DNA from: Falciphora oryzae
Lineage: Eukaryota > Ascomycota > Sordariomycetes > Magnaporthales > Magnaporthaceae
Reading direction: 5' to 3'
Length of the DNA stretch: 63,820 nt
Assembly: GCA_000733355.1 (NCBI GenBank)
Contig: JNVV01000050.1
Span: 1 to 63,820 of the forward strand
In this document: positions 24,198 to 34,700 of the stretch, piece by piece
How the letters are laid out: every line of letters begins with the position of its first letter
Numbering within the stretch: position 1 is the stretch's first letter
Translations under genes and position numbers: made by a program
The notes under the pieces: generated by a model
What the model was told of the DNA's origin: nothing
The model's input: only the letters and a program-made list of their open reading frames with translations
Database searches by the model: none

Positions 24198-25196
24198 CTA
24201 TTGGTGACTGGGGAATCTGGTGCCATTCACGCCCTGCACGCCCTTACCGAGCTGGCTGGCAACAACAGTGGCCTCCCGTACGGCCCTGGCAACCGTTCCT
24301 CTCACACGGCCCTCTTCAAGGACCAGCAGTCCACCGATGGTGCAACCACCCGGGGTGCTAACTTTGTCCCTCAGGAGAGCAGGGTGGTCACCATGCTGCA
24401 CCAAAGCCGCGGCCCCCTTCATAGTCTGGGCCGCCATGCGCAGCGCCTCAACCCTGGGTAAACCCATGGCCACGGCGCCGTCAACGGCGGCCTCGAGCAT
24501 GAGAGCGAAGAAGGCCGGGCCGGAGCCGCACAGGGCGGTAGACGCGTCCATGGTGCTGGGCGGGAGGTACACGACGTCACCGATGCGCTTGAATATCCAG
24601 GTCACAAGGCTGGACGTCTGGACAGGCAGCGGCGGGTCGGTGGATGCGACGACGGTCATGCTCTCGCGGATCATGGAGGCGGTGTTGGGCATCGCGCGCA
24701 CAATGCGACAGCGGCCGTCGACGTCCGGGTCGTGGTTGGGGACGGCGCCGTGCAGGTGGAGCTCGATCTGGGCGACGGTGACGCCGGCGCAGATGCTGAT
24801 GAGCAGCTTGCCGTGCAGGGCCTTGGCGATGCCCGGCTGGGACAGCACGTCCTTGACCATCTGTGGCTTGCAGGCCAGCAGCACGACCTCGGCCTGCTGG
24901 ACGGCCGCGAGGTTGTCATTCTGCACAACCTTGAGCACCGACGAGTGCTCCCACAGCGCTGACTTGACCTTCTTGGCGCTCTCGGGACGCCGCACGCAGG
25001 CGATGAAGCGGCTGGGCAGGCGCTCGGGCACCTCCCCGTGCACGGGGGTGGAGGTGCCCGACGAGGACGGCGCCTGCAGCGGCCGGGGGCCGGCCATGTC
25101 CTGGAGCGAGGCCAGGATTCCCGACAGGATAGCAATGCCCATGGTGCCGCACCCCAAGACCGTCATGGTCAACTCGGAACCTGTTGTGTCGGGCAT
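24198..25196 (-). CDS. Pyrroline-5-carboxylate reductase
   Basis: 332 residues in one exon, start ATG 25196-25194. Reduces P5C to proline with NAD(P)H, the last step of proline synthesis. Rossmann motif VLGCGTMGIAILSGIL (about 12-27); LACKPQMVKDVL; IVRAMPNTASM; then the C-terminal dimer/active-site block CGSGPAFFALMLEAAVDGAVAMGL (about 224) and KVSTPGGCTIGGLLVLEEG (about 281), all characteristic of P5CR. A Ser/Thr/Pro-rich insert (about 32-55) follows the first helix. Upstream (25371-25412) is a 12-bp tandem repeat in the presumed promoter or leader. Equivalent to yeast PRO3. Confidence 0.95.
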   Translation of the reverse strand: MPDTTGSELTMTVLGCGTMGIAILSGILASLQDMAGPRPLQAPSSSGTSTPVHGEVPERLPSRFIACVRRPESAKKVKSALWEHSSVLKVVQNDNLAAVQQAEVVLLACKPQMVKDVLSQPGIAKALHGKLLISICAGVTVAQIELHLHGAVPNHDPDVDGRCRIVRAMPNTASMIRESMTVVASTDPPLPVQTSSLVTWIFKRIGDVVYLPPSTMDASTALCGSGPAFFALMLEAAVDGAVAMGLPRVEALRMAAQTMKGAAALVQHGDHPALLRDKVSTPGGCTIGGLLVLEEGRVRGTVARAVREATVVASQLGKGVQGVNGTRFPSHQ

Positions 25197-26145
25197 TTTG
25201 AAGGGTAATGTTTTGCGGACTGAGTAGATAGATCACTTTCGATAAGTGTCCGTGACGGATGCGTGGTCACCGTTGGATAGGGACAACACAATAGCGAGTG
25301 TTTGCCTCCGGATGACTATCTGGATCTGGGTGCCCCTTTGGTGGCCCGATGATGCTTGAGTAGGTTGTATGTTGGAAGAAGTGTTGGAAGAAGTGTTGGA
25401 GGAAGTGTTGGAACGATGAGTAACTTCAACGACGCATAATATAAATCGGAAAGAGAGAACCCGAGAGGAGACGTTTACGTCCCATTGATTCTCCACTCTC
25501 CGATTTTTTTTCGGGAGCCCAGGGACGAGCCGAAGCAAAAACAAATCGACCAAAAATCGAAAGCCATGTATCTGCCCCCCGGAAGTGCACGGTGCACCAT
25601 ATGCACAGAATATCTGCGGGCTCCCAAAGCCCGCCCCTTGGCTGTCACTGCTTTAGCGCCGACCCTCTAAAGTCAGCACGGCCGACTTCGCAGAGCCGCC
25701 AAATGGATGGCTGGGAGGGTATCAATTCGAGCAGCTTTCTGTGGTAAGAGTTTCCCAATTAGACAACCACATACATAATCTCAATCTCACTCAGTCTCCA
25801 GAGGCATCAGGAGACTTAGTAGTCCCGCTGACGCATCGCCCGCCTGCCACGCAAAACCCAGGGATGCAGGTCATACCAGGGCCCCATTACACGGCCTACA
25901 GTTGAGGTCAGTTGGGTCGATGCATCAAGAAACTAAGACAAAATCGGCACATAAGATGCGTCTCTCGTGATTCCCACTTCTACTGACACTTGACACTGGA
26001 AGATTCATATCTGCCGACAACTGAAGCGGCCGTCTGGCGCTTGGTTCGCGCAGCAAGCCGCCGGCCAATCGCTCCAAGGAGCGTGGAGAGGCTCGTCGCG
26101 GCAGATCTTCCACAACACCCCTGAAGCAAGCAATAGGTGTTTGAC
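25197..26145. other. Divergent promoter region between P5C reductase and CTK3
   Basis: 949 bp with the 12-bp tandem repeat at 25371-25412. No gene seen. Confidence 0.55.
25371..25412. repeat. 12-bp tandem repeat upstream of P5C reductase
   Basis: Unit GTTGGAAGAAGT: two exact copies (25371-25394), one with a single A-to-G change (25395-25406) and a half copy (25407-25412). It lies 175-216 bp upstream of the P5CR start. Confidence 0.92.
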
Positions 26146-27105
26146 ATGGCGGACCCTTTCGAGGTCCGAGTGCGCTTCAGCTCCCAGCTGCAAAACCTCA
26201 ATGCCTCGGTTGCGTCGGCCCAAAAGGCAGCCGCCTACGCGCTCAAGTACAAGGACTTGGACGAGGATCTCCACTCGTGCATCCTGGAGCAGCTTGAGAA
26301 AGTAAGTTGGCCAAACCAAGTCACATATATGGCCTGCGAACCCTCGCACTGCCGCTCCCTGAAAACAGTGATATTGACTGCGAGCACAGCCCGAAACCCC
26401 GGTCAACACGAGGGCCAACATTATGTACTTCATCGAGCACTTTCTGGAAATCGCCCTAAAGGAGGGTAACGTCGACTATGCCCGCATGCTGCAGCGGGAT
26501 ATCATCCGCGTCGTTGACGCCGTCGCTCCGGAGAACGGGTCCGGCGCCGCCAATGTCAAGGTTGTTCGCAAGGTATTATACGCCGCCGTCATTCCGAGCT
26601 CCCTGAACCCTCCATGTTTAGGTAGCCACGCAGTCATGCTGAACGCCACCGACAGGTCCTGCAAGGCCTCCAGAACAAGAGCTTCCTCGAAGCACAGACC
26701 GTCAGCGAGATTGACGAGGTCCTGAGAGAACGGGAGACGGCTGGTCACTACATTAGCATGTCATCGCCCGCGCCTGGTGATGACGACATGGGTGACATGC
26801 CCCCGTCACAGACCATCCCTCGGGCCGGTAGGGGTCCAGCACCGCCGCGGCTAGAGAGAAAGCAGGTCGAGCAACGCATAGAAGAGGATCGCGAGCGCCA
26901 CAAACGGTTGCGTGAGGACATCTGGGCCATCCCAAAAGAGGGCTACGACGCTGAGATGGAGAAGATGTGGGAGGAGACCAGCGACATGGGCGAGGATGAC
27001 CACATCATGGGCGGCGAGGAACGTCTTGAGCGTCTTGAGTGGCTTCGCAGATCCTGCCCGCATCAACAGGCCGAGTCACAGACCAATGGCCAACCCTCAA
27101 AATAG
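26146..27105 (+). CDS. CTK3: CTD kinase I subunit gamma
   Basis: 262 residues in three exons: 26146-26301, 26390-26572 and 26656-27105; all introns phase 0, 83-88 nt. Family role: Ctk3 is the fungal subunit that, with the cyclin Ctk2, activates the kinase Ctk1 to phosphorylate Ser2 of the RNA polymerase II C-terminal domain during elongation. The N-terminal half (MADPFEVRVRFSSQLQNLNAS ... KYKDLDEDLHSCILEQLEK ... ANIMYFIEHFLEIA) has the CID-like helical fold of Ctk3; the C-terminal part carries LERKQVEQRIEEDRERHKRLREDIWAIP, a conserved charged helix. ATG 26146 is chosen because the frame upstream opens only with GTG. The last 20 residues look poorly conserved, so a small 3' intron cannot be excluded. 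Confidence 0.87.
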
Positions 27106-27602
27106 CTGGCGCCTGTGTGCTGCGAAATCATTTTACCACTTACAGCTTACATCGCCGGGCACCCGGTTCCCCTGGAACACGGTTGCTTGATACGTGCTAA
27201 TGCACCCACGCAAGCACTGACATGCGCATCTTTCTACTCGCCACCTGGGTTGTGATGGTCGGTGTTCTCGCCAGCCGACATGGCGAGCTTTGCCGTTCTC
27301 TCAGCGACGGAACGATCGAGTGGGTTTAGTCATGGAGAGGGACAACCTGGCATCTGGAGATCCATGCGCTTCGTCCGTTGAGTATAAGATCCCACCCCCC
27401 GCATAAAGTGAAGCGGGCTGGAGGAGGGAACAAACGTATGGTGGGATATGGGCACAGAAGGCTTTATAGCATAATGATACATCTGGCGTGTTCCTACAGT
27501 CGGGGTTGTGGCTGTAACCCCCTGCGAAGTTGCCAGAGGCACACCCGAGCATGCTCCGGCTGGCATTTCCGCGGACGAAGAATGGTTGCTGGCCCTGGTC
27601 GT
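27106..27602. other. Convergent 3' region between CTK3 and bL12m
   Basis: 497 bp of 3' flank. No gene seen. Confidence 0.55.
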
Positions 27603-28217
27603 CTATTCCATCGTCACAACAGCGCCAAGCTCCTTCATCGTTGCCATGATCTTCTCCGCATCCTCCTTGGGCACCGACTCCTTCATGGTCTTGGGTGCGC
27701 TCTCGACGAACTTCTTTGAGTCGACCAGACTCAGGCCCAGCAGGCCCTTGATCTCCTTGATGATCTTGGCCTTGGCGGCGGCGTCGAACGACTGAAGCTT
27801 GAGGGTGAAGACGGTCTTCTCGGCGGCAGCCGGGGCTACATCGTCAGCCTCTTCGGCGGCGACAGCGGCAGCCACCGGGGCCGCAGGGGCTGCCGCAAAG
27901 CCGCCGACGGGCATGTCGGGAATGTTCAGCCGTGACTAGGTCGGTGGGCTTCTGTCAATATCAGGTGCCCGCCCTGCCTTTGCCCGCATATGCTCTTGGG
28001 GACTTGCCTTCAAGCTGGTGACAAGCTCCGTAGTCTCTAGCAGTGTCAGTTGGCTGATCTGGTCGACAATCCCGGCAATCTTGGGGCTCGTAGCATCGGT
28101 CGTGTTGTGCCGCCTGCCTATCCTCTGCTGGGCAAGGTAACTGGGTGCGCGGAGGGCTGAGGACACGCGCAGCTGGCGGGAGCAGCGTTGCGCTGCGTAT
28201 CGGCAGGAAAGAGACAT
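27603..28217 (-). CDS. Mitochondrial large-subunit ribosomal protein bL12m
   Basis: 180 residues in two exons (minus): 28217-28008 and 27935-27603. Forms the flexible stalk that recruits translation factors to the mitoribosome. The N-terminus (MSLSCRYAAQRCSRQLRVSS) is basic and acid-free, fitting a presequence. Helical dimerisation segment IVDQISQLTLLETTELVTSLK; Ala-rich hinge; C-terminal domain EKTVFTLKLQSFDAAAKAKIIKEIKGLLGLSLVDSKKFVES, closely like bacterial L7/L12. The intron (27936-28007, 72 nt) has a GCAAGT donor (GC-AG type) and joins TSLK to SRLNIPDMPVGG in phase 0. Another in-frame ATG lies at 28337, so a form 40 residues longer is possible. Yeast counterpart is MNP1. Confidence 0.92.
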
Positions 28218-28723
28218 GATAAAGATTGGAAAGGAAGTCCAAGAGGCCTTGCCAGGTGAAGTGGACGTCGCGGGCGCCGAAGTGAGGCCGGGCTTGAGCT
28301 CGTTGAAGTGACGGGTTCGATTTCGATAGATTTTCATGGACCTATCCAATGGCTTCCAGCGTCGCGATCGACTCTAAAATTGTGGCTGCTCAGTTCTTTT
28401 TTTTTCCCGCGCCCTGTGGCTCAGCCAATTCCCTCCTCCATGTGTGGCACAGCAACTATATAACGGTGGGGTATGCCTGGTGCGTGGGGACCAGTTTTTT
28501 TTTTCTGCATATGTGGTCCAAGCTCCTTTCCTTTTTTGGAAATTTTCTGAGGGTGTGAGGTCAAGAAAAAAAAAAATAGGTGGGAGAAAAGGATGAGAAA
28601 AAAAGAGATGAATTGAACGATATCTAAAGTGCGCCAGGTTCCTGCCTCGATGCACACCTTCAAATTTCTTTACCCCATACAGTTCTGATTCGAAGGCGGC
28701 GCAAGCCTGCGCAGCCCACGAAC
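28218..28723. promoter_or_regulatory. Bidirectional promoter region between bL12m and MDN1
   Basis: 506 bp shared by two divergent ribosome-related genes. Contains T runs near 28398 and 28496 and an A run near 28566; such dA:dT tracts favour nucleosome-free promoters. No defined factor site was identified. Confidence 0.5.
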
Positions 28724-31700
28724 ATGGCGCAAATCGACGCGAGCCCGCAGATCCGATCTCTGCTCGGTGACGCGACCACATTCACGCTCTTGCCTCCAGA
28801 GCTGCAGAACATCGGCTGGTGGGAGAGCTCGACAAATGCTTTGGACGCCGTCGCCGAGGCGGCCCTTGACCGGCCGCAGCTGACAGACAGGCTCTTCGCC
28901 CACTTTGAGTCCGTTTTCGCAGATATTGCGGCGAGATGGGTTCGCGGCGGCGCGGCGCATCATGTGCTCCGGGTGGAGCGGGTGATCTCAGCCTTTGCGA
29001 GGGTACTGCCGTTCGGCCCTTACCTGTCTGTATTCCTCGAGGACTATCTTCGTGGAACAACCGTGGTACTTGAGCATGTGGACGGCGGAGGACTGCAGCT
29101 GGTTTTACAGTGTCAGCACCGCAACGGCGGTGCCTCAGACTCATCTGCTCTATCAGATCCAGTCTCGTTGCTGCTCTCGGTCTGGAGACTCATGAGCCTC
29201 GACAAGCAGGCCTACTCTTGTCTGGTACCTCTTCGACTCGAATCGCTTTTCAAGCACCAGGATCGCGTGGTCAGGTATCTGGCCATCCGGATTTACTGCC
29301 AACTCTTCTCGGCCTCGGACTTCACCCTGGAGACCCTACTCCGGGAGCATGTAGGAGAAAATCAGCCTCTGGAGGCCAAGTTCGACGGCCAGGATGTCGA
29401 TTATATGTTCCTCAGTCTGCTCGAACATGCGCGAGCAAAGAGACTCCATCGCCATCTTGACCTGGCTGCTTCCGAACAAGCCCTCCAGAACGAAACTCCA
29501 TCTCTATCCCCTCCCCAGACCCTGACCTCGTCTGTTGTCTCATGGGGGAAGGTCCTCATTCCTCGTCTAGCTACGGCCGCAGACGTAGCTACTCCTAACA
29601 GGCGCCCATCACTCATCTCGACACCCACTACCGTATCTAATCTCGAGGAGCTGGCAATGCGTCTGCGGAAGTCAGGACCCATTCTTCTCCACGGCCTGTC
29701 GGGCTCGGGGAAGACGTCGCTGATTCAAGAGGCGGCGGCAGAGCTCGGCGTGGATCAAAAGATTGTCGCACTGCATCTGAACGAGCAGACCGACGCCAAG
29801 ATGCTCATAGGGCTGTACACAGCCGACTCCAAACCGGGCTCATTTCAGTGGAGACCAGGCATCTTGACCACCGCTGTGCAGGAGGGCCGCTGGGTGGTGA
29901 TCGAGGACCTTGACCGAGCACCCACCGAGGTCATGAGCACGCTCCTCCCGCTCATCGAGCGTAGAGAGCTTCTGGTGCCCAGTCGAGGAGAGACCGTACG
30001 TGCACCAAGTAGCTTCCGTATTTTTGCGACTGTCAGGACATCACTAGGCATGGATGGCCAGGAAAACCTGCCCTTCTTCCTGGGAAATCGCTTCTGGCAA
30101 CGTCTTTCAGTCAAGCAGCTTCCGCAGCAAGAGTTACTGCAGGTAGTCAACGGAAAATTTCCACTCTTGACCCGGCTCGCCCCTTCGATCTTATCCGTGT
30201 TCAACGGGCTCACCCACCTGCTCCGCAATCCCTCTGCGATGCCAATAAGCCGCAGCGCCCTGGAGCGTCCCGTAAATGCGAGGGACCTCTTCAGATGGTG
30301 CCGGCGCCTCGAACACGTCTTGATATCGGCCGGCAGCAGGTCGGGCGACGAACCCATCAACGACACCACGGTCGATCATATGTTCATGGAAGCTGTGGAC
30401 TGCTTCCTGGGAAGCTTCAAGGACCAGTCTGCGCGGGAGCTTCTTGCTCGCACAATCGGACATGAGATGCACATGTCACCCGAACGTGTCTCCCACATCC
30501 TCCAGGCCTACTCGCCAGCCTTTGATGACGGCCAGTCCCAACTGGTCGCCGGGCGTGCCGTCCTGACCAAGCCCAGAAGGCCCAACCGGCTCGCCAAACC
30601 GAGGCGGCCTTTTGCGAGGACCGCGCATGCCAAGAGATTACTCGAGCAGATCGCTGTGGCGACAAAGCTCAGGGAGCCCATCCTCCTGGTCGGCGAGACG
30701 GGCATCGGAAAGACAACTGTGGCGCAGCAACTGGCCGACTGTCTTGGCCACAAGCTCGTTGCCGTCAATCTCTCACAACAAAGTGAGGTTGGAGACCTTC
30801 TGGGTGGGTTCAAGCCAGTGAACACGAGGAGCCTTGCGTTACCACTGAAGGAAGAATTCGAAGACCTTTTTGCCGCTACGGGTATCTCCACTGAACGGAA
30901 CCAGAAGTATTTGGGCCAGATATCGAGGAGCCTCGCCAAGGGCAAGTGGACGGACGTCAGCAAGCTCTGGCGCCAGGCTCCCAAGATGTTTGACGACATC
31001 ATTAAAGCGCTGCAGGAGAAGCAGCGCCAGCGAGATCTGGGAGCAGCAGAAGGCCAACCTGTCAAACGAAGGAAGACGGGCACCTCCAAGCTGGACTCAC
31101 TGTTCGAGCTGAAACCCCGCTGGGACAAGTTTTCAGAAAACCTTGCGCAGTTTGAGATGCAGATGTCGGGCGGCTCCGGCGCTTTTACCTTTGTATTCAG
31201 CGAGGGAAACATTGTCAAGGCCGTCAGGAATGGTGACTGGGTCTTGCTTGATGAGATCAATCTTGCGTCCGCTGACACCCTTGAGAGCATCGCGGACCTC
31301 CTGCAGTCAGATCCTGCAGACGTCCCGTCAATTCTGCTCTCAGAGACGGGAGAGACCGAGAGGATCCAGGCACACCCTGATTTCCGCATCTTCGCAGCAA
31401 TGAACCCAGCAACCGACGTCGGCAAGCGAGACCTACCTCCTGGACTTCGCTCCCGCTTCACCGAGTTCTACGTCGGCAGTCCAGACAGAGACCTGAAAGA
31501 CCTGATTGTCATCATCAAGACATATCTCAAAGGCGATAACAGCACCATCGACAAGGCCGCCGATCGCGTCGCCAGTCTGTACATGGCCATTAAGAAGCTC
31601 GCCGAGGAAAAGGCACTAGTCGACGGAGCAAACGAAGTTCCTCATTTCAGCCTCCGGACCTTGACGCGAGTCCTTACCTACGTCGATAACGTCGCTCCTG

Positions 31701-34700
31701 TCTATGGATTGTACAGATCATTGTTCGAGGGGTTCTGCATGGGTTTTCTCACCCATCTCGACCGCAAATCAGAAAGCCTCGTGCTACCTCTGATTACAGA
31801 ACGCCTGCCTGGAGCTGCCCCAAAGCCTCCCAAACGTCCTGATGACGGCAGGCAATACGTCAAGTTTGTGAGCATGGAGAAGGACCGTCAGTACTGGCTT
31901 CTTCAAGGTGCCGAGGAGCCCAAGGAGCGTCCAGATTATATCAGGACACGATACGTGGAGCGCAACCTATTGAACCTCGTCCGCGCGACCTCCACAAGAC
32001 GCTTCCCTATCCTGATTCAGGGGCCGACTTCAGCAGGAAAGACGAGTATGATCGAGTACCTCGCAAACTACAGCGGGAATAAGTTCCTGCGGATCAACAA
32101 CCACGAGCACACGGACTTGCAGGAGTACTTGGGCACCTATGTTTCGGGTCCTGACGGGAAGCTGGTGTTCCAAGAAGGCATCCTAGTCCAAGCGATGCGC
32201 CTGGGCTCATGGGTCGTTCTTGACGAGCTGAATCTGGCGCCCACAGATGTCCTCGAAGCCCTGAACCGCCTTCTTGACGACAACCGCGAGCTTCTGATCC
32301 CGGAGACACAGGAGGTTGTACGACCGCATGAAAACTTTGTTCTCTTCGCGACCCAGAACCCTCCTGGGCTTTATGGCGGCAGGAAGGTGCTTTCCCGCGC
32401 GTTTCGCAACCGTTTTCTCGAGCTCCACTTCGATGATATTCCCGAGGACGAGCTGGAGGAGATCTTGCAGAGAAGGTGCCGGGGCACTTCGCCTCCTGAC
32501 TGCAAGAGAATCGTCGCCGTGTACAAGGAGCTGTCGCGCCTCCGGCAGGCCAACAGAGTATTTGAGCAGAAGGACAGTTTCGCGACCCTACGAGATCTGT
32601 TCAGGTGGGCAATGCGCGATGCCAACAACCGCGATCAAGTGGCGCAGAACGGCTACATGCTTCTTGCAGAGCGCGTGCGCAACGAGGAAGAGAGGCTTGC
32701 TGTACAGGGTGTGATCCAAGACGTGTTCAAGGTGCAGATTGACCCCAGAGCCCTCTATGACCGCCTGTTCTTCGGGGAGGTGGAGAAGTATGGGTTGCAG
32801 AACAACGCTCAGGGCGTAACATGGACTTGGGCCATGCGCCGCGTCTTTGTTCTCGTGTCACAAGCACTTCGAAAGAACGAGCCCGTTATCTTGGTCGGGG
32901 AAACGGGCTGTGGAAAGACAACCGTGTGTCAGCTCCTCGCCGAAGCGACGGGCAAGGAGCTGCATACTGTTAACGCCCATCAGAACACCGAGACAGGAGA
33001 CCTGCTGGGTTCCCAGAGACCTGTGCGCAACCGGGGCGCCATCACGGACACGCTGAGGGGGGATCTTGTTCACGTCCTTGAGGGCCTCTCCCTCCTGGCT
33101 GACGGCCCGGTCGAGCAACTGCTGGAAGCATACAACAGCCTGCCATCTGAGAAGATAGACCTCATTCCTGACGATATCAGGGAACGGATCAGGGCCAACA
33201 AGGCTAAGAGCAAAGCTCTCTTTGAGTGGGCCGACGGAAGCCTTGTCCAAGCGATGAAAACTGGAAATTTCTTCCTCCTGGACGAGATCTCACTCGCCGA
33301 TGACTCGGTATTGGAGAGGCTGAACTCGGTGCTAGAGCCCCAACGAACGCTCCTTCTCGCGGAGAAAGGGGTTGATAATGAGTTGATCGAGGCGGCCCAA
33401 GGGTTCCAGCTCTTCGCGACAATGAACCCCGGAGGCGACTTCGGCAAGAAAGAGCTGTCGCCTGCTCTGAGGAATCGGTTCACTGAGATCTGGGTGCCGC
33501 CACTTGCGGACAAGAAAGACGTCCAAGACATTGTGGTTGCCAAGCTGGACGTCGAGTTCGCTGCCCTGGCGAGCCCAATCGTCGAGTTCTCGCATTGGTT
33601 TGGCCACACATTCCGTGCGTCCTCCGCAACAGCCATCTCCATCCGAGAGATCTTGGTGTGGGTGGCCTTCGCCAACCAGTGCACCGGCAGGCCTCCTGGC
33701 TTTGCCCTGGTGCATGGGGCTGCAGCCGTTTTTATCGACACGCTCGGCGCGAACCCCTCGGCCCTGGTCTCGGTCGACTCCAAGAGCGTGGTAGAACAGA
33801 AGAAGATGTGCCTGGTCAAGTTGGCAGAGCTTGTAGGGGATGCAGCCGCGGTTGAGGCGCTCTACGATGCCGAGCCGGAGATCCGCATCACGCCCGCCAG
33901 CTTCTCGGCGGGCGAGTTCACTGTCCCGGCATGCGGCGCCGGCCATCTGGACATACAGCGTAGCGCATTCGCCTTCGAGGCGCGGACAACAAAGCTGAAC
34001 GCGATGCGGGTCGTACGGGCATTGCAGACCAACAAGCCGATCCTGCTTGAGGGTAACCCTGGTGTGGGCAAGACAACCCTGGTCGGCGCCATCGCCACAG
34101 CGTGCGGGAGGAACCTCACCCGCATCAATCTCTCGGACCAGACCGACCTCATGGACTTGTTCGGCACCGACGTCCCGGCAGAGGGCGCCGAGGCAGGGAA
34201 CTTTGCCTGGCGCGATGCGCCCTTCCTACAGGCAATGCAGAAGGGCGAATGGGTCCTCCTCGACGAGATGAACCTCGCATCCCAGTCCGTATTGGAGGGG
34301 CTGAACGCGTGCCTCGACCATAGAGGTGAGGTTTACATTTCAGAGCTCGACCAGGTCTTCAAGCGCCACCCCGACTTCCGCATCTTCGCCGCTCAGAATC
34401 CACACCAGCAAGGCGGCGGCCGCAAGGGGCTCCCCAGCTCATTCGTCAACCGTTTCGTTCTGGTCTACGCCGACGTGTTTACGTCCGAGGACCAAATGGC
34501 GATCGCCTCCAAGAGAGCTGATGGGGTGCCTCGGGAGACAGTTGGACAGCTGATTGGCTTCATCTCGGCCCTCGACGACCAGGTTGTGACGAAAAAGCTC
34601 TTTGGATCTCATGGCTCGCCCTGGGAGTTCAATCTCCGCGACACCCTCCGGTGGCTTGAGCTTCTCGGCTCTCCCACGTCCTCTCTTGGCCCTAGGCGGC

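Noticed and set aside
24220..25227. 335-codon plus-strand frame
   Set aside because: Exact antisense of the P5C reductase exon; no family resemblance.
25369..25415. CRISPR-like or minisatellite array
   Set aside because: Units are 12 bp and directly adjacent with no spacers; simple tandem repeat in a eukaryotic promoter.
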